Source: Gammaproteobacteria bacterium
GTDB lineage: Bacteria; Pseudomonadota; Gammaproteobacteria; UBA6429; Thiohalophilaceae
Direction of reading: 5' to 3'
Length of the DNA stretch: 64,000 nt
Assembly (NCBI GenBank): GCA_024641475.1
Contig: JAHECZ010000003.1
Location: 44,770 to 108,769 of the forward strand
Shown in pieces: positions 8,907 to 17,904 of this stretch; within the stretch, counting starts at the first letter, position 1; every line of letters starts with the position of its first letter. Made by a program: the position numbers and the translations under genes. The notes under the pieces are model-generated. The model saw nothing but the letters and a program-made list of their open reading frames with translations. It had not been told where the DNA came from and did not search any database.

Positions 8907-10243
8907 TTTCACTGCGTGCGCGTTTAATTCTCGCCGCCAGTGTTGTGTTGTCCATATTTATCATTGTTGCCGGCCTGGCGCTGGAAAATGCCTTCTATAA
9001 AAGTGCTGAACAGAACCTGCGTGAAAATTTACGTACCCAGCTGAATTTATTAATGGCCAGTGCCGAACTTGATGCACAGGGTGATATCGACATGCCAGCG
9101 CGGTTACTGGATACCAAATTTGGCCTGCCAAGTTCCGGCATGTACGGAATTATTCTTGACGCGAAGCATAAAGCTGTGTGGAAATCTCTTTCAACAGTTG
9201 GCATCAAAACTCCGGAGGCGCAATTTCTTGCTGCCGGTGAAACAGACATCCAACAACGCAGTTTTTCCGGCGAAGATTATCTTACCTTGAGTTATGGCGT
9301 CGACTGGTACACCGAAACCGGCAAACGTCCGTTGACGTTTAACATCATCACCGAGTTGCGCCCCTTCCATGCACAGATACGTGCCTACCGGCGTACGCTT
9401 GGCAGTTGGTTAATCGGGTTGGCGCTGGCATTGCTAATCACACAGTTGCTAATCCTGATGTGGGTATTACACCCGTTACGTACGGTACGGCATGAATTAC
9501 GTGCCATTGATCGCGGCAATCAATCCCGTATCACCGGCCGATACCCCAGTGAGTTGCGGCTATTGACAGAAAATATCAATGAACTAATCGAGCATGAGCA
9601 CGCTCAACAAAGTCGCTATCGCAATGCGTTGGCCGATCTGGCACATAGTTTAAAAACGCCGTTAGCCGTTTTACGCGGCGCAATAGCCGAATTACCCGCC
9701 TCCATGGGCAACAAAGTGACACTGGATGAACAAATTCAGCGCATGGATCACATTGTCGCGCATCAATTACAGCGTGCGGCCACAGCGGGTCAGGCCAACG
9801 TACGGCAGAATCTGGATATGGCGCCACTGGTGCAACAAATTCTCAACGCTCTGACCAAGGTCTATCGCGACAAGGATATTCAATATATCAATCAACTGCC
9901 TTCCCCCTGCACGGCGCGTATCGACGCTGGTGATGCCATGGAAGTGCTTGGCAATCTGTTGGACAATGCCAGCAAGTGGTGTCGCCAACAGGTCAGGGTC
10001 AGCGCGGAATTACACGCGAAAGAACTCATTGTATTTATTGAAGACGATGGTCCGGGAATTCCGGATGATAAAATCACGCATATTCTGCAGCGTGGTGGAC
10101 GCATTGATGAAGCCGTGCCCGGACAAGGCATTGGTTTGAGTGTCGCTCACGATATCATTGAACGCTATGCGGGCAGGTTACATGTCGAGACCAGCTCACT
10201 GGGCGGTGCCAGGTTCTATTTTTCGATACCTGCGTCAGGATAA
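8903..10243 (+). CDS. PhoQ-like sensor histidine kinase
   Basis: A 446-residue membrane kinase. TM1 is about residues 7-28, a periplasmic sensor region about 29-163, and TM2 about 167-189, followed by a short HAMP-like linker. The H-box LAHSLKTPLAVL (His248) has the PhoQ-type sequence. The N-box is GNLLDNASKW, and the ATP lid motifs are EDDGPGIPDD and GQGIGLSV. The sensor domain lacks the long run of acidic residues of enteric PhoQ, so Mg2+ sensing should not be assumed. It is translationally coupled to the response regulator. It converges on dmeF with only 14 bases between stops and no terminator in the gap. Confidence 0.92.
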   Translation: MISLRARLILAASVVLSIFIIVAGLALENAFYKSAEQNLRENLRTQLNLLMASAELDAQGDIDMPARLLDTKFGLPSSGMYGIILDAKHKAVWKSLSTVGIKTPEAQFLAAGETDIQQRSFSGEDYLTLSYGVDWYTETGKRPLTFNIITELRPFHAQIRAYRRTLGSWLIGLALALLITQLLILMWVLHPLRTVRHELRAIDRGNQSRITGRYPSELRLLTENINELIEHEHAQQSRYRNALADLAHSLKTPLAVLRGAIAELPASMGNKVTLDEQIQRMDHIVAHQLQRAATAGQANVRQNLDMAPLVQQILNALTKVYRDKDIQYINQLPSPCTARIDAGDAMEVLGNLLDNASKWCRQQVRVSAELHAKELIVFIEDDGPGIPDDKITHILQRGGRIDEAVPGQGIGLSVAHDIIERYAGRLHVETSSLGGARFYFSIPASG

Positions 10244-10257
10244 TTACCTAACAATTT

Positions 10258-11214
10258 TTAACTGCAATGATTAATTTCGATTGTACTGTGCACGATCTCG
10301 GCATGCTGCGCGAGTTGCGCGCGTACCGCGTTTGGGCTTAAGTCCTTATCATGCGTTACCAGACTCAATGCACAGGAATAAACACCTTTGCCCACGCGCC
10401 AGACATGCAAATCGGTGACACGGGTATTACCTGCGGATTGATCAGTCTCCACCGCCGCACGGATCTCGGCAACAACCCCATGATCCATTTCCCGATCAAG
10501 TAATACTTTGCCCGTGGCAATGATCAGATTTTTTGCCCACAACGCCACCAATACCGCTCCAACGATACCCATCAGCGGGTCCAGCCACGACCAACCATAA
10601 ACCCAGCCACCTGCCAGGGCGATGATTGCCAACACGGAAGTCGCAGCATCTGCGATGACATGGACATAAGCCGATTTAAGGTTGAGATCGTGGCTATGTT
10701 CGTGCGCGTGATCGTGATGATGTCCGGCGGAATCATGATGATCATGGTGGTGATGATCATGCGCGCCTGCCAGGATTACCGCGCAGACAATGTTCACCAC
10801 CAGACCCAGCGCGGCGACAATCATCGCCTCCTGATAGTGAATCGGTTGCGGTGTGACAATGCGCTCAACCGAAGCCGTTACCATCATCGCCACTATCCCC
10901 AGTAAAAAAATTGCGCTGGCAAATCCGGCAAGTATTTCGATCTTCCAGGTGCCGAAAGCAAAACGCGGATCACGCGCGTAACGGCGTGCGGCGGCATAGG
11001 CAAAGGCGCTCAAACCGATCGCCACTGCATGCGAGCTCATGTGCCAGCCATCCGCCAGCAAGGCCATGGAATTAAACCACCAGCCTGCCAGTATTTCGAT
11101 CACCATCATCACGGCAGTAATCCACATGACCAATCGGGTACCACGTTCAGCGGCATGATTGCCGGAGTCGAAAATATGATCATGGGTCCAGTCGGAGAGA
11201 TTTTGTGTATGCAC
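10258..11214 (-). CDS. dmeF: CDF metal exporter, DmeF type (Co/Ni)
   Basis: A 318-residue cation diffusion facilitator with about six membrane segments. It has the N-terminal WTHDH motif and GTWKIEILAGF block typical of DmeF, the metal-site HxxxD/DxxxD residues in TM2 (ALLADGWHM) and TM5 (HVIADAATS), and a His-rich cytoplasmic loop (about residues 150-172) with many HH and HD pairs. DmeF proteins export Co2+ and Ni2+ using the proton gradient, lowering cytoplasmic metal. The start is GTG with AGGA about 8 bases upstream. No DmeR/RcnR-type repressor is adjacent. The neighbouring two-component system and secreted His-rich protein suggest a shared metal or envelope-stress theme, which is inference. 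Confidence 0.9.
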   Translation of the reverse strand: MHTQNLSDWTHDHIFDSGNHAAERGTRLVMWITAVMMVIEILAGWWFNSMALLADGWHMSSHAVAIGLSAFAYAAARRYARDPRFAFGTWKIEILAGFASAIFLLGIVAMMVTASVERIVTPQPIHYQEAMIVAALGLVVNIVCAVILAGAHDHHHHDHHDSAGHHHDHAHEHSHDLNLKSAYVHVIADAATSVLAIIALAGGWVYGWSWLDPLMGIVGAVLVALWAKNLIIATGKVLLDREMDHGVVAEIRAAVETDQSAGNTRVTDLHVWRVGKGVYSCALSLVTHDKDLSPNAVRAQLAQHAEIVHSTIEINHCS

Positions 11215-11376
11215 GCTATTGTCCTGCCAATTAATCTGATGTAAGTCGCGGTAAAACGTTAAGATATGATTAACGTTGCCTGAAGTACTTGTTTCGATGC
11301 AAATACAATTTTACAGTGTGCAAATCCTATCCTCCCAATGCAGAATGCGCAACCATTCACATCGCCACTGCCTGCT

Positions 11377-11382
11377 TATAAT
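11377..11382 (+). promoter_or_regulatory. Consensus -10 upstream of ABC exporter
   Basis: A perfect TATAAT lies 30 bases before the ATG of the ABC exporter, in the 198-base gap with divergent dmeF. No good -35 is visible at 16-18 bases. Confidence 0.4.
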
Positions 11383-11412
11383 GCTGGCATGAAATTATGC
11401 TAATGTAGGCGT

Positions 11413-13221
11413 ATGTCTATCACGGTTAACACAGCCGCCCGCTTGCACCCAACTGGCCCGGGCCTGCGCGAGTTATTTCGTCCGGTACTGGTGCATAAGC
11501 GCAGCCTGATCCTGGCCAACATTTTTGCTTTCATCGCGGTGATGGCCAGTGTGCCGGTGCCACTGTTAATGCCCTTGCTGGTGGACGAGGTTTTACTCAA
11601 CAAACCCGGCAAACTTATCGCATCGATTCAAGCGTTTTTCCCCGCTGCGTGGTGGGGCCCTGTCTTATATATATGCAGCCTGTTGGTGGTCACGATGCTG
11701 TTACGCATCATCACCATCAGCTTTGGCGTATTACAGACACGCCAGTTCACGCTGATTGCCAAGGACATTACCTATCGTTTGCGCGTGGCCCTGCTTACAC
11801 GACTACAAACGATCTCCCTGTCGGAATATGAAACCCTGGGTAGTGGCAAAGTGGCCAGTCATCTGGTGACTGACATGAATACCATCGATGAATTTATTGG
11901 ATCAGCGATCAGCAAATTCCTGATCGCGCTATTGAGCGTCATCGGGATTAGTGGCGTGCTGTTATGGCTGCATTGGCAACTGGCTTTATTTATTCTGCTC
12001 CTGAATCCGCTGGTGATCTTTTTCACCCTGAGCCTGGGTAATAAAGTCAAACAACTGAAGCGGCAGGAAAATCGCGCGGTTGAAGTATTTCAACAAGCCT
12101 TGATTGAAACCCTCGATGGCATACGCCAAATCCGCGCCAGTCATCGTGAGCAGTATTATATAAAGAGTGTCATCGATCGCGCCCGTGGTATCCGTAGCAA
12201 CGCCGCAGAATTTGCCTGGCGTTCGGATGCCGCCTCACGCTTTTCCTTCGGTGTATTCCTGATGGGCTTCGACAGTTTCCGCGCCATCAGCATGTTAATG
12301 GTGGTGTTCTCCAATCTCACGATTGGCGAAATGATGGCGGTATTCGGTTATTTGTGGTTCATGATGGGTCCGGTACAGGAGTTGCTCAGCATTCAATATC
12401 ATTTTTTCAGTGCGCGTGCCGCGCAACAACGCATCAATAATCTACAACAGCTACGCTCCGAACCGATCTATCCACATACGCATAATCCCTTCGTGGCAAA
12501 AACCACCGTTGGCATTCGGCTGGAACATTTAGTCTTCGCCTATGGCGAGCGCGAGCCGGTATTACAGGATATTTCCTTAACAATAAAACCCGGCGAAAAG
12601 ATCGCACTGGTGGGTGCCAGCGGTGGTGGCAAATCGACATTGGCGCAAGTGTTGTTGGGATTATATCCATTGCAATCCGGCATGGTGTATTTCGATGAGA
12701 TTCCGGTTACCGAAATTGGTTTGGATGTGGTGCGCCAGCATGTAGCCATCGTGTTGCAACAACCCGCCTTGTTCAACGATACGCTGCGCAATAATCTCAC
12801 CATGGGCATTCCCGCTTCGGATGAGCAATTGTGGCAGGCCTTAACCATTGCACAACTCACGGACACTGTGCGGGATTTGCCACAAGGCCTGGACACATTG
12901 ATCGGTCAGGATGGTGTACGCCTCTCCGGCGGGCAACAACAACGCCTGGCGATAGCACGAATGATCCTCGCCAAACCAAAAGTAGTGATCCTCGATGAAG
13001 CCACCTCAGCGCTGGATACGCATACTGAATCACAGCTCCACACCGCGCTACACAATTTTTTGCAGGATCGCACCACGCTCATCATTGCTCACCGCTTAAG
13101 CGCCGTGAAACAGGCCGATCATGTTTATGTATTCGATGCCGGGCAGATCATCGAACAAGGCCATCACGATGAATTGATCCAGAGCGGTGGTATTTATCAA
13201 CGGCTTTACGGCAATCAATAA
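11413..13221 (+). CDS. ABC exporter half-transporter (fused membrane and ATPase)
   Basis: A 602-residue MsbA-type protein: a six-helix membrane domain (about 20-320) and a nucleotide-binding domain (about 360-600). Walker A is GASGGGKST, the Q-loop region IVLQQPALF, the signature LSGGQQQR, Walker B VVILDEATSALD and the H-loop IIAHRLS. It would work as a homodimer exporting a lipid, peptide or drug. No adjacent peptide or toxin gene indicates the substrate. It is followed after 13 bases by a class I amidotransferase gene on the same strand, and the two probably share a transcript. Confidence 0.88.
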   Translation: MSITVNTAARLHPTGPGLRELFRPVLVHKRSLILANIFAFIAVMASVPVPLLMPLLVDEVLLNKPGKLIASIQAFFPAAWWGPVLYICSLLVVTMLLRIITISFGVLQTRQFTLIAKDITYRLRVALLTRLQTISLSEYETLGSGKVASHLVTDMNTIDEFIGSAISKFLIALLSVIGISGVLLWLHWQLALFILLLNPLVIFFTLSLGNKVKQLKRQENRAVEVFQQALIETLDGIRQIRASHREQYYIKSVIDRARGIRSNAAEFAWRSDAASRFSFGVFLMGFDSFRAISMLMVVFSNLTIGEMMAVFGYLWFMMGPVQELLSIQYHFFSARAAQQRINNLQQLRSEPIYPHTHNPFVAKTTVGIRLEHLVFAYGEREPVLQDISLTIKPGEKIALVGASGGGKSTLAQVLLGLYPLQSGMVYFDEIPVTEIGLDVVRQHVAIVLQQPALFNDTLRNNLTMGIPASDEQLWQALTIAQLTDTVRDLPQGLDTLIGQDGVRLSGGQQQRLAIARMILAKPKVVILDEATSALDTHTESQLHTALHNFLQDRTTLIIAHRLSAVKQADHVYVFDAGQIIEQGHHDELIQSGGIYQRLYGNQ

Positions 13222-13234
13222 TCACGAGGTTGAC

Positions 13235-13930
13235 ATGAAACCCATCCGTATCTTTCGACATTTGGCCTGCGAAGGCCCGGGCATCCTTCTCGATCTGATC
13301 CAGCAACAACAGATTCCCTATGATTTGATCACGATCGATTCGGGCATGGCCATACCGCCACAAGTCGATGATGTCTGTGGTTTGATCTTCATGGGTGGAC
13401 CGATGAGTGTGAATGATCCCCTGCCGTGGATCGACGATGAATTAACCTTAATTCGACTTGCCATCAAAAATAATGTCCCCGTGTTGGGTATTTGCCTGGG
13501 TAGTCAGCTAATGGCAAAAGCCTTGGGCAAACGTGTTAGCTCCGGACCCTGCATGGAACTCGGCTGGGCGCCGGTGCATAAAACCCGCGAGTCTTTATGG
13601 AGCGATGGCTTGCCTGACAGTTTCGATGTGATTCACTGGCACGGTGAAACGTTTGAAATACCGGATGGCGCGCAACTGCTTTTTGCCAGTGACAAGTATG
13701 CGCATCAGGGCTTTGCGCTGGGCCCGCATCTGGCCCTGCAATTTCATGTGGAGTTGACCTCCGCCATGGTTGAGGAATGGCTGCATCTCAATCCGTCCGA
13801 CCTGGAACGACGTTGTCATGCCGAACATGACGCTGCGGCGATACGCGCTGCCACGCCTGCAAAAATTCAGGATCTGCATTTCACTGCCGCGCTGTTACTG
13901 GGACATTGGCTGGATGGTTGCCAGCATTGA
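13235..13930 (+). CDS. Class I glutamine amidotransferase family protein
   Basis: A 231-residue stand-alone GATase-1 domain. The nucleophile Cys87 sits in GICLGSQLM and the catalytic His in LQFHVEL (about residue 172), with an oxyanion-type GGPMSV near residue 54. There is no synthetase domain, so this belongs to the GuaA-like/YfeJ-like group of free amidotransferases or gamma-glutamyl hydrolases, whose substrates are mostly unknown. The track start at 13187 lies inside the ABC gene; the ATG at 13235 has GAGG about 6 bases upstream. The usual PE after the catalytic His is replaced by VE, with the Glu kept. Confidence 0.8.
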   Translation: MKPIRIFRHLACEGPGILLDLIQQQQIPYDLITIDSGMAIPPQVDDVCGLIFMGGPMSVNDPLPWIDDELTLIRLAIKNNVPVLGICLGSQLMAKALGKRVSSGPCMELGWAPVHKTRESLWSDGLPDSFDVIHWHGETFEIPDGAQLLFASDKYAHQGFALGPHLALQFHVELTSAMVEEWLHLNPSDLERRCHAEHDAAAIRAATPAKIQDLHFTAALLLGHWLDGCQH

Positions 13931-13949
13931 ATAGTTGCTTCACAGAAAT

Positions 13950-14483
13950 TCAGAAATCAACCTGTTTGTTACGATACAGATCCAGCAGCATCACTCCAAC
14001 GATCGTTTTAGCATCATAAATTGTACCTGTTGCGATCCAGTCGTGGATGGTAGTCAAATCAATCCAGTGTACTTCGATCAGTTCACCCGGTTCATGTTGC
14101 TGCGCTACCTGTTGCAAACCCGTGGCAAAATACAGATGCACCATCTCGGTAAAAATTCCGGGTGAGCTGATGGTCTTGCCTAAATAGATGAATTCCGTTG
14201 CGGTTAATCCTGCCTCTTCACGCAATTCCCGTTGTGCGGTTTGCAAGGTCGGTTCCTGATTATCAATTTTGCCGGCCGGGATCTCCCACACCCAGCCCCC
14301 GGTCAAATGTCGGTATTGACGCAGCAGGCACACGCGCTGATCCTCATCCACGACAAGCACACCCACCCCACCGGGGTGATGCACAATCTCCATATCCAAC
14401 TGATGTCCATTAGGCAAGATTACCTGCTCCTGGGTCAGACGAATAATCCGGCCTTGAAATATCTCACGTGACTTGTCAGTCAT
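13950..14483 (-). CDS. Nudix hydrolase, ADP-ribose pyrophosphatase-like
   Basis: A 177-residue protein with a full Nudix box: G-x5-E-x7-REL-REEAGL (about residues 93-115). The N-terminal beta strands (GRIIRLTQEQVILPNGH) and the overall length fit the NudF/ADP-ribose diphosphatase family, which hydrolyses ADP-ribose to AMP and ribose 5-phosphate. The start at 14483 has AGGATC upstream; the track start is a GTG nine codons earlier. It converges with the amidotransferase (19 bases apart) and diverges from the MoaD-like gene (83 bases). Substrate may be another nucleoside diphosphate-X. Confidence 0.85.
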   Translation of the reverse strand: MTDKSREIFQGRIIRLTQEQVILPNGHQLDMEIVHHPGGVGVLVVDEDQRVCLLRQYRHLTGGWVWEIPAGKIDNQEPTLQTAQRELREEAGLTATEFIYLGKTISSPGIFTEMVHLYFATGLQQVAQQHEPGELIEVHWIDLTTIHDWIATGTIYDAKTIVGVMLLDLYRNKQVDF

Positions 14484-14566
14484 TGTGTTGATCCTGTGCT
14501 GATCGCGCACTTGCCAAAGGTGACCTAGCGCTTTCTGTTAACCACTTCAAATTTGATATTTCTTCC

Positions 14567-14818
14567 ATGGCTAAGATACTGTATTTCGGCCCACTTGCCG
14601 ATATGTTACATAAAGAAGCGGAACAACCGGCGCTCTCTGCAGAATTATCCACGGTGAGTGCCTTATTGGCGCATTTGCGCAAACGCGGGAATGATTGGTC
14701 CCTGTATCTCGCACACAAGAAGGCGCAGGTAACAATCAACCGTCAGTTTGGAGCCGTGACCAGCGCCATTCGCGATAGTGACGAAATCGCATTAATTCCC
14801 ATTTCGCGGCGAGCCTAG
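14567..14818 (+). CDS. MoaD/ThiS-like protein lacking terminal Gly-Gly
   Basis: An 83-residue beta-grasp protein. It opens MAKILYFGPLADML and closes DEIALIPISRRA, matching the MoaD fold from first to last strand. MoaD and ThiS need a C-terminal Gly-Gly for adenylation and thiocarboxylation. Here the chain ends Arg-Arg-Ala, so it cannot work as a classic sulfur carrier. A proper MoaD with PPVTGG is encoded at 55703 in this window, so this is probably a divergent paralogue with another role. No SD is seen before the ATG. It stands alone between the divergent Nudix gene and a c-di-GMP enzyme gene. Confidence 0.65.
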   Translation: MAKILYFGPLADMLHKEAEQPALSAELSTVSALLAHLRKRGNDWSLYLAHKKAQVTINRQFGAVTSAIRDSDEIALIPISRRA

Positions 14819-14909
14819 AGCCGATATAGACCAAACCAAGCCGTTCTTAGCTGCAAAATACGCGAACAACTCCATAGTTGTACTACGCCGATTGCGTTAC
14901 CATTTCACC

Positions 14910-17345
14910 ATGGATAGTCATATACAGTCAGCCGTTACTTCCCCGTTGCGTAGCCTGCGGACGACGGCCTATGCCCTGATGGAACATGCTCCGGAACCGA
15001 CACTATTGCTGGATGGCCATGGCCAAATACTGTTATCGAATCCGGCCATGGCGGCATTGATCGGTGCCGCATCCATGCAAACCCGGCTGAGTGATTATTT
15101 GAACCCGACAGATAAATTACTCTTGCAGAAAAATTTTGAGAATTTACGTCTAACCCGTCAGCCACAACAATTTATTGCAAGTTATCCAGAACCGGGTCGT
15201 GAGCCACAATATTTTCAGCACCTGCTGATACCGGTTATACATGAACAGCAGTTACTCGCTGTATTGGTGCAATTGCATGCAACCCTGGCAGAACAAGAAT
15301 TACAGCAACAAGTGCAACAGTTACAAACTTTGCTATCCCTGATATTTAATCATTCGCCAATCGTATTGTGGATGACCGATACAGCAGGTGTCTTCACCTT
15401 CTCTGAAGGTGCCGGCCTGGTTGACATCGGTCTACGCCCGAAAGAACTAATTGGTCAATCTGTCTTCGAGTTATATCAGGATTATCCAAATATTATCGCC
15501 TCGACTCGCAAGGCCCTGCAAGGACAACCGGTCACCACGGTCATAGCAGCGCATAATCGCATTTTCCACGTGCACTATCAGCCCATGCTAAATGCGCAGC
15601 AACAGATCATTGGCTGCGTTGGCGTTGCTTCGGATATCACCGATGTACAAAACACCCTGACGCAAATGCAGACCTTATCGAGCGCACTGGAACAAACAGC
15701 CGACATGGTCATGATCACGGACTGTGATGGTAATATTGAGTACGTCAATCCCGCTTTTGAACAAATTACCGGGTATTCCCGCGATGAAGTGATGCATAAG
15801 AAACCCGCCCTGTTCAACTCTGGCAAACAGGAACGGAGTTTTTACAAGAATTTGTGGGATACCATTCTCGGCGGCGATCCGTTTAGCGAAGTTTTTATTA
15901 ACAAGCGTAAAGACAACACCATTTATTACGAAGAAAAAACCATCACGCCCATTCGTAATGCCAAAGGTGAAATCGCCCACTTCGTCGCCACCGGCCGCGA
16001 TGTATCAGACCGCATGCGTACGCAGGAACGCATGCAATTCATGGCGCATCATGATGCACTGACCAAATTACCCAATCGAACCTTGTTCATGGACCGGCTG
16101 CGGCAGGCCATGGCACGTAGCCATTGGCACAAACGTATGGCTGCGGTGGTCATTCTCGATCTCGACAATTTCAATCAACTCAATGTTCAGCTGGGACAGG
16201 CGAATTGTGATCAGATTTTACAACAGCTTGCCAGGAGACTGGCCGGCAGCGTACGTACTGGTGATACGGTAGCACGTTTTGGCAGCGATGAATTTGCAAT
16301 CTTATTGGAAGATATGGCCGCAGAAAAAGACGTGTTGCAACTTACCAAAAAATTACTTGATACGCTCATATCGCCTTTTGTAATCGACACGCAGGAATAT
16401 ACGACAACCGCCAGCCTCGGCGTAAGTATTTTTCCCAATGATGGTGATGATGCCGAGATATTGTTACGCAATGCCGACACCGCCATGTATCGCGCCAAGA
16501 ATCTTGGTCGCAACACCTATCAATTTTATTCCAGCGATCTTAGCGCCCGTGTCTTTGAACGCCTTAGTATGGAGACATCGCTGCGTCAAGCACTGGTGCG
16601 TGAAGAATTTTTCCTGCTCTATCAACCTCAATTTGATGTATTGCAACAGCGCGTTATCGGTGCTGAAGCGCTACTTCGCTGGCGTCATCCGGAAATGGGC
16701 GTTATTTCCCCATATGACTTTATCCCGGCACTGGAAGAAACCGGTCTAATTGCGCCAGTAGGTGAATGGGTTACACGTCAGGCGTGTCGGCAATCTCGTC
16801 AGTGGGAACACGCAGGCATCACGGATGTCGTTATGTCAATCAATCTTTCCGGGCGACAGTTCAACAATCCGGATTTTTTCAAAAACATCCATGCCATCAT
16901 CGATTCCACCCAGGTCAATCCGGCCTTGCTGGAATTGGAATTAACTGAAAGCATGTTGATGCGCAATGACAGCAAAACGATCAGTGCATTGAACTCGCTA
17001 CACCATCTGGGCGTAAGCATTGCAATTGACGATTTCGGCACGGGTTATTCTTCATTAAACTACTTGCGCCGCTTTCCAATCAGTACCCTGAAAATCGATC
17101 GTTCTTTCATTCGCGATATTGTTGAGGATGCTGATGACGCCGCTATTGCCAGCGCCATTGTTGTGATGGGGCAAAGCCTGAATCTGAGGGTTATCGCTGA
17201 AGGGGTGGAAAACCCACAACAGCTGGAATTACTCCAACGCCACGGCTGTCATCTTATTCAAGGTAACCTGTCAGGTATGGCGATACCCGCAGATGAATTA
17301 GAGCGGTTATTGATGCGCCAGCTTCAAGTAACAAGTAACGAGTAA
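14910..17345 (+). CDS. PAS-GGDEF-EAL cyclic-di-GMP protein (probably phosphodiesterase)
   Basis: An 811-residue soluble protein. Three PAS-like domains come first (about 20-120, 140-255 and 258-375; the third has ITDCDGNIEYVNPAFEQITGYS), then GGDEF (about 380-540) and EAL (about 555-805). The GGDEF motif is GSDEF and the usual GH before GD is GQ, so cyclase activity is doubtful. The EAL domain has EALLRW, LELTES, DDFGTGYSSL, KIDRSF and AEGVE, all consistent with an active c-di-GMP phosphodiesterase. No membrane segment is present, so it should sense an internal signal through PAS. The start is the ATG at 14910, not the track TTG six codons earlier. No SD is seen. Confidence 0.9.
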   Translation: MDSHIQSAVTSPLRSLRTTAYALMEHAPEPTLLLDGHGQILLSNPAMAALIGAASMQTRLSDYLNPTDKLLLQKNFENLRLTRQPQQFIASYPEPGREPQYFQHLLIPVIHEQQLLAVLVQLHATLAEQELQQQVQQLQTLLSLIFNHSPIVLWMTDTAGVFTFSEGAGLVDIGLRPKELIGQSVFELYQDYPNIIASTRKALQGQPVTTVIAAHNRIFHVHYQPMLNAQQQIIGCVGVASDITDVQNTLTQMQTLSSALEQTADMVMITDCDGNIEYVNPAFEQITGYSRDEVMHKKPALFNSGKQERSFYKNLWDTILGGDPFSEVFINKRKDNTIYYEEKTITPIRNAKGEIAHFVATGRDVSDRMRTQERMQFMAHHDALTKLPNRTLFMDRLRQAMARSHWHKRMAAVVILDLDNFNQLNVQLGQANCDQILQQLARRLAGSVRTGDTVARFGSDEFAILLEDMAAEKDVLQLTKKLLDTLISPFVIDTQEYTTTASLGVSIFPNDGDDAEILLRNADTAMYRAKNLGRNTYQFYSSDLSARVFERLSMETSLRQALVREEFFLLYQPQFDVLQQRVIGAEALLRWRHPEMGVISPYDFIPALEETGLIAPVGEWVTRQACRQSRQWEHAGITDVVMSINLSGRQFNNPDFFKNIHAIIDSTQVNPALLELELTESMLMRNDSKTISALNSLHHLGVSIAIDDFGTGYSSLNYLRRFPISTLKIDRSFIRDIVEDADDAAIASAIVVMGQSLNLRVIAEGVENPQQLELLQRHGCHLIQGNLSGMAIPADELERLLMRQLQVTSNE

Positions 17346-17392
17346 CGAGGGAAGGCACACACGCGTTGTGTCTACCTTGCCCGCGCTACTCA

Positions 17393-17767
17393 TCACTCTT
17401 GTTGATATTCCGTATATTTTTTCGCACTCCCGCGCACTTTATCCGCTGGATATTTTTTTTCGTTCAATGCGATTTTATTCAGTACGGTAGTCGGCAAGTC
17501 CACTTGCAGGCGATCCGCCAGCCGTAAGGTATAGATAAAAATATCGGCCAATTCGTACGCAACCTGCTGGAGTTTTTCCGCAGGCAGACTGGCACTTTGC
17601 GGTTCGGTGAGCCACTGGAAATGCTCAAGCAATTCCCCCGCCTCGACGATTAACGCCATGGCCAGATTCTTCGGAGAATGAAACTGCTCCCAATCGCGTT
17701 CCTGGGCAAATTTCCGCAAGCGCAACTGTAAATCTCGCATTTCCTGGAATGACTCATCCGTACTCAT
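17393..17767 (-). CDS. MazG-like nucleotide pyrophosphohydrolase
   Basis: A 124-residue all-alpha NTP pyrophosphatase of the MazG/dCTPase (RS21-C6) group. The metal-binding signature is EAGELLEHFQW (about 42-52) with the second acidic pair in ELADIFIYTL (about 74-83). Members hydrolyse non-canonical or surplus dNTPs, often dCTP derivatives, to the monophosphate and pyrophosphate. GGAG lies about 6 bases upstream of the ATG. It is single-domain, unlike the two-domain E. coli MazG. It converges with the preceding c-di-GMP gene and is divergent from the next. Confidence 0.88.
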   Translation of the reverse strand: MSTDESFQEMRDLQLRLRKFAQERDWEQFHSPKNLAMALIVEAGELLEHFQWLTEPQSASLPAEKLQQVAYELADIFIYTLRLADRLQVDLPTTVLNKIALNEKKYPADKVRGSAKKYTEYQQE

Positions 17768-17904
17768 AAAGGCTCCAATTTCAATATTTTCATATAGTTA
17801 CGTTAAATATCATGACGGTTTTCAGACTGCCGGCAAATCCCCTCTAAACTCAAGGACTTCTTGTACCGATAAGGGAATAGATATTCCTACCTTAGGCTAT
17901 AAAG

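Noticed and set aside
10680-10760. Simple repeat of CAT/ATG triplets
   Set aside because: It is the codon pattern of the DmeF His-rich loop, not a separate element.
17330-17350. Short AAGTAAC/GAGTAAC tandem repeat at the end of the c-di-GMP gene
   Set aside because: Only three imperfect units, spanning the stop codon; probably chance.
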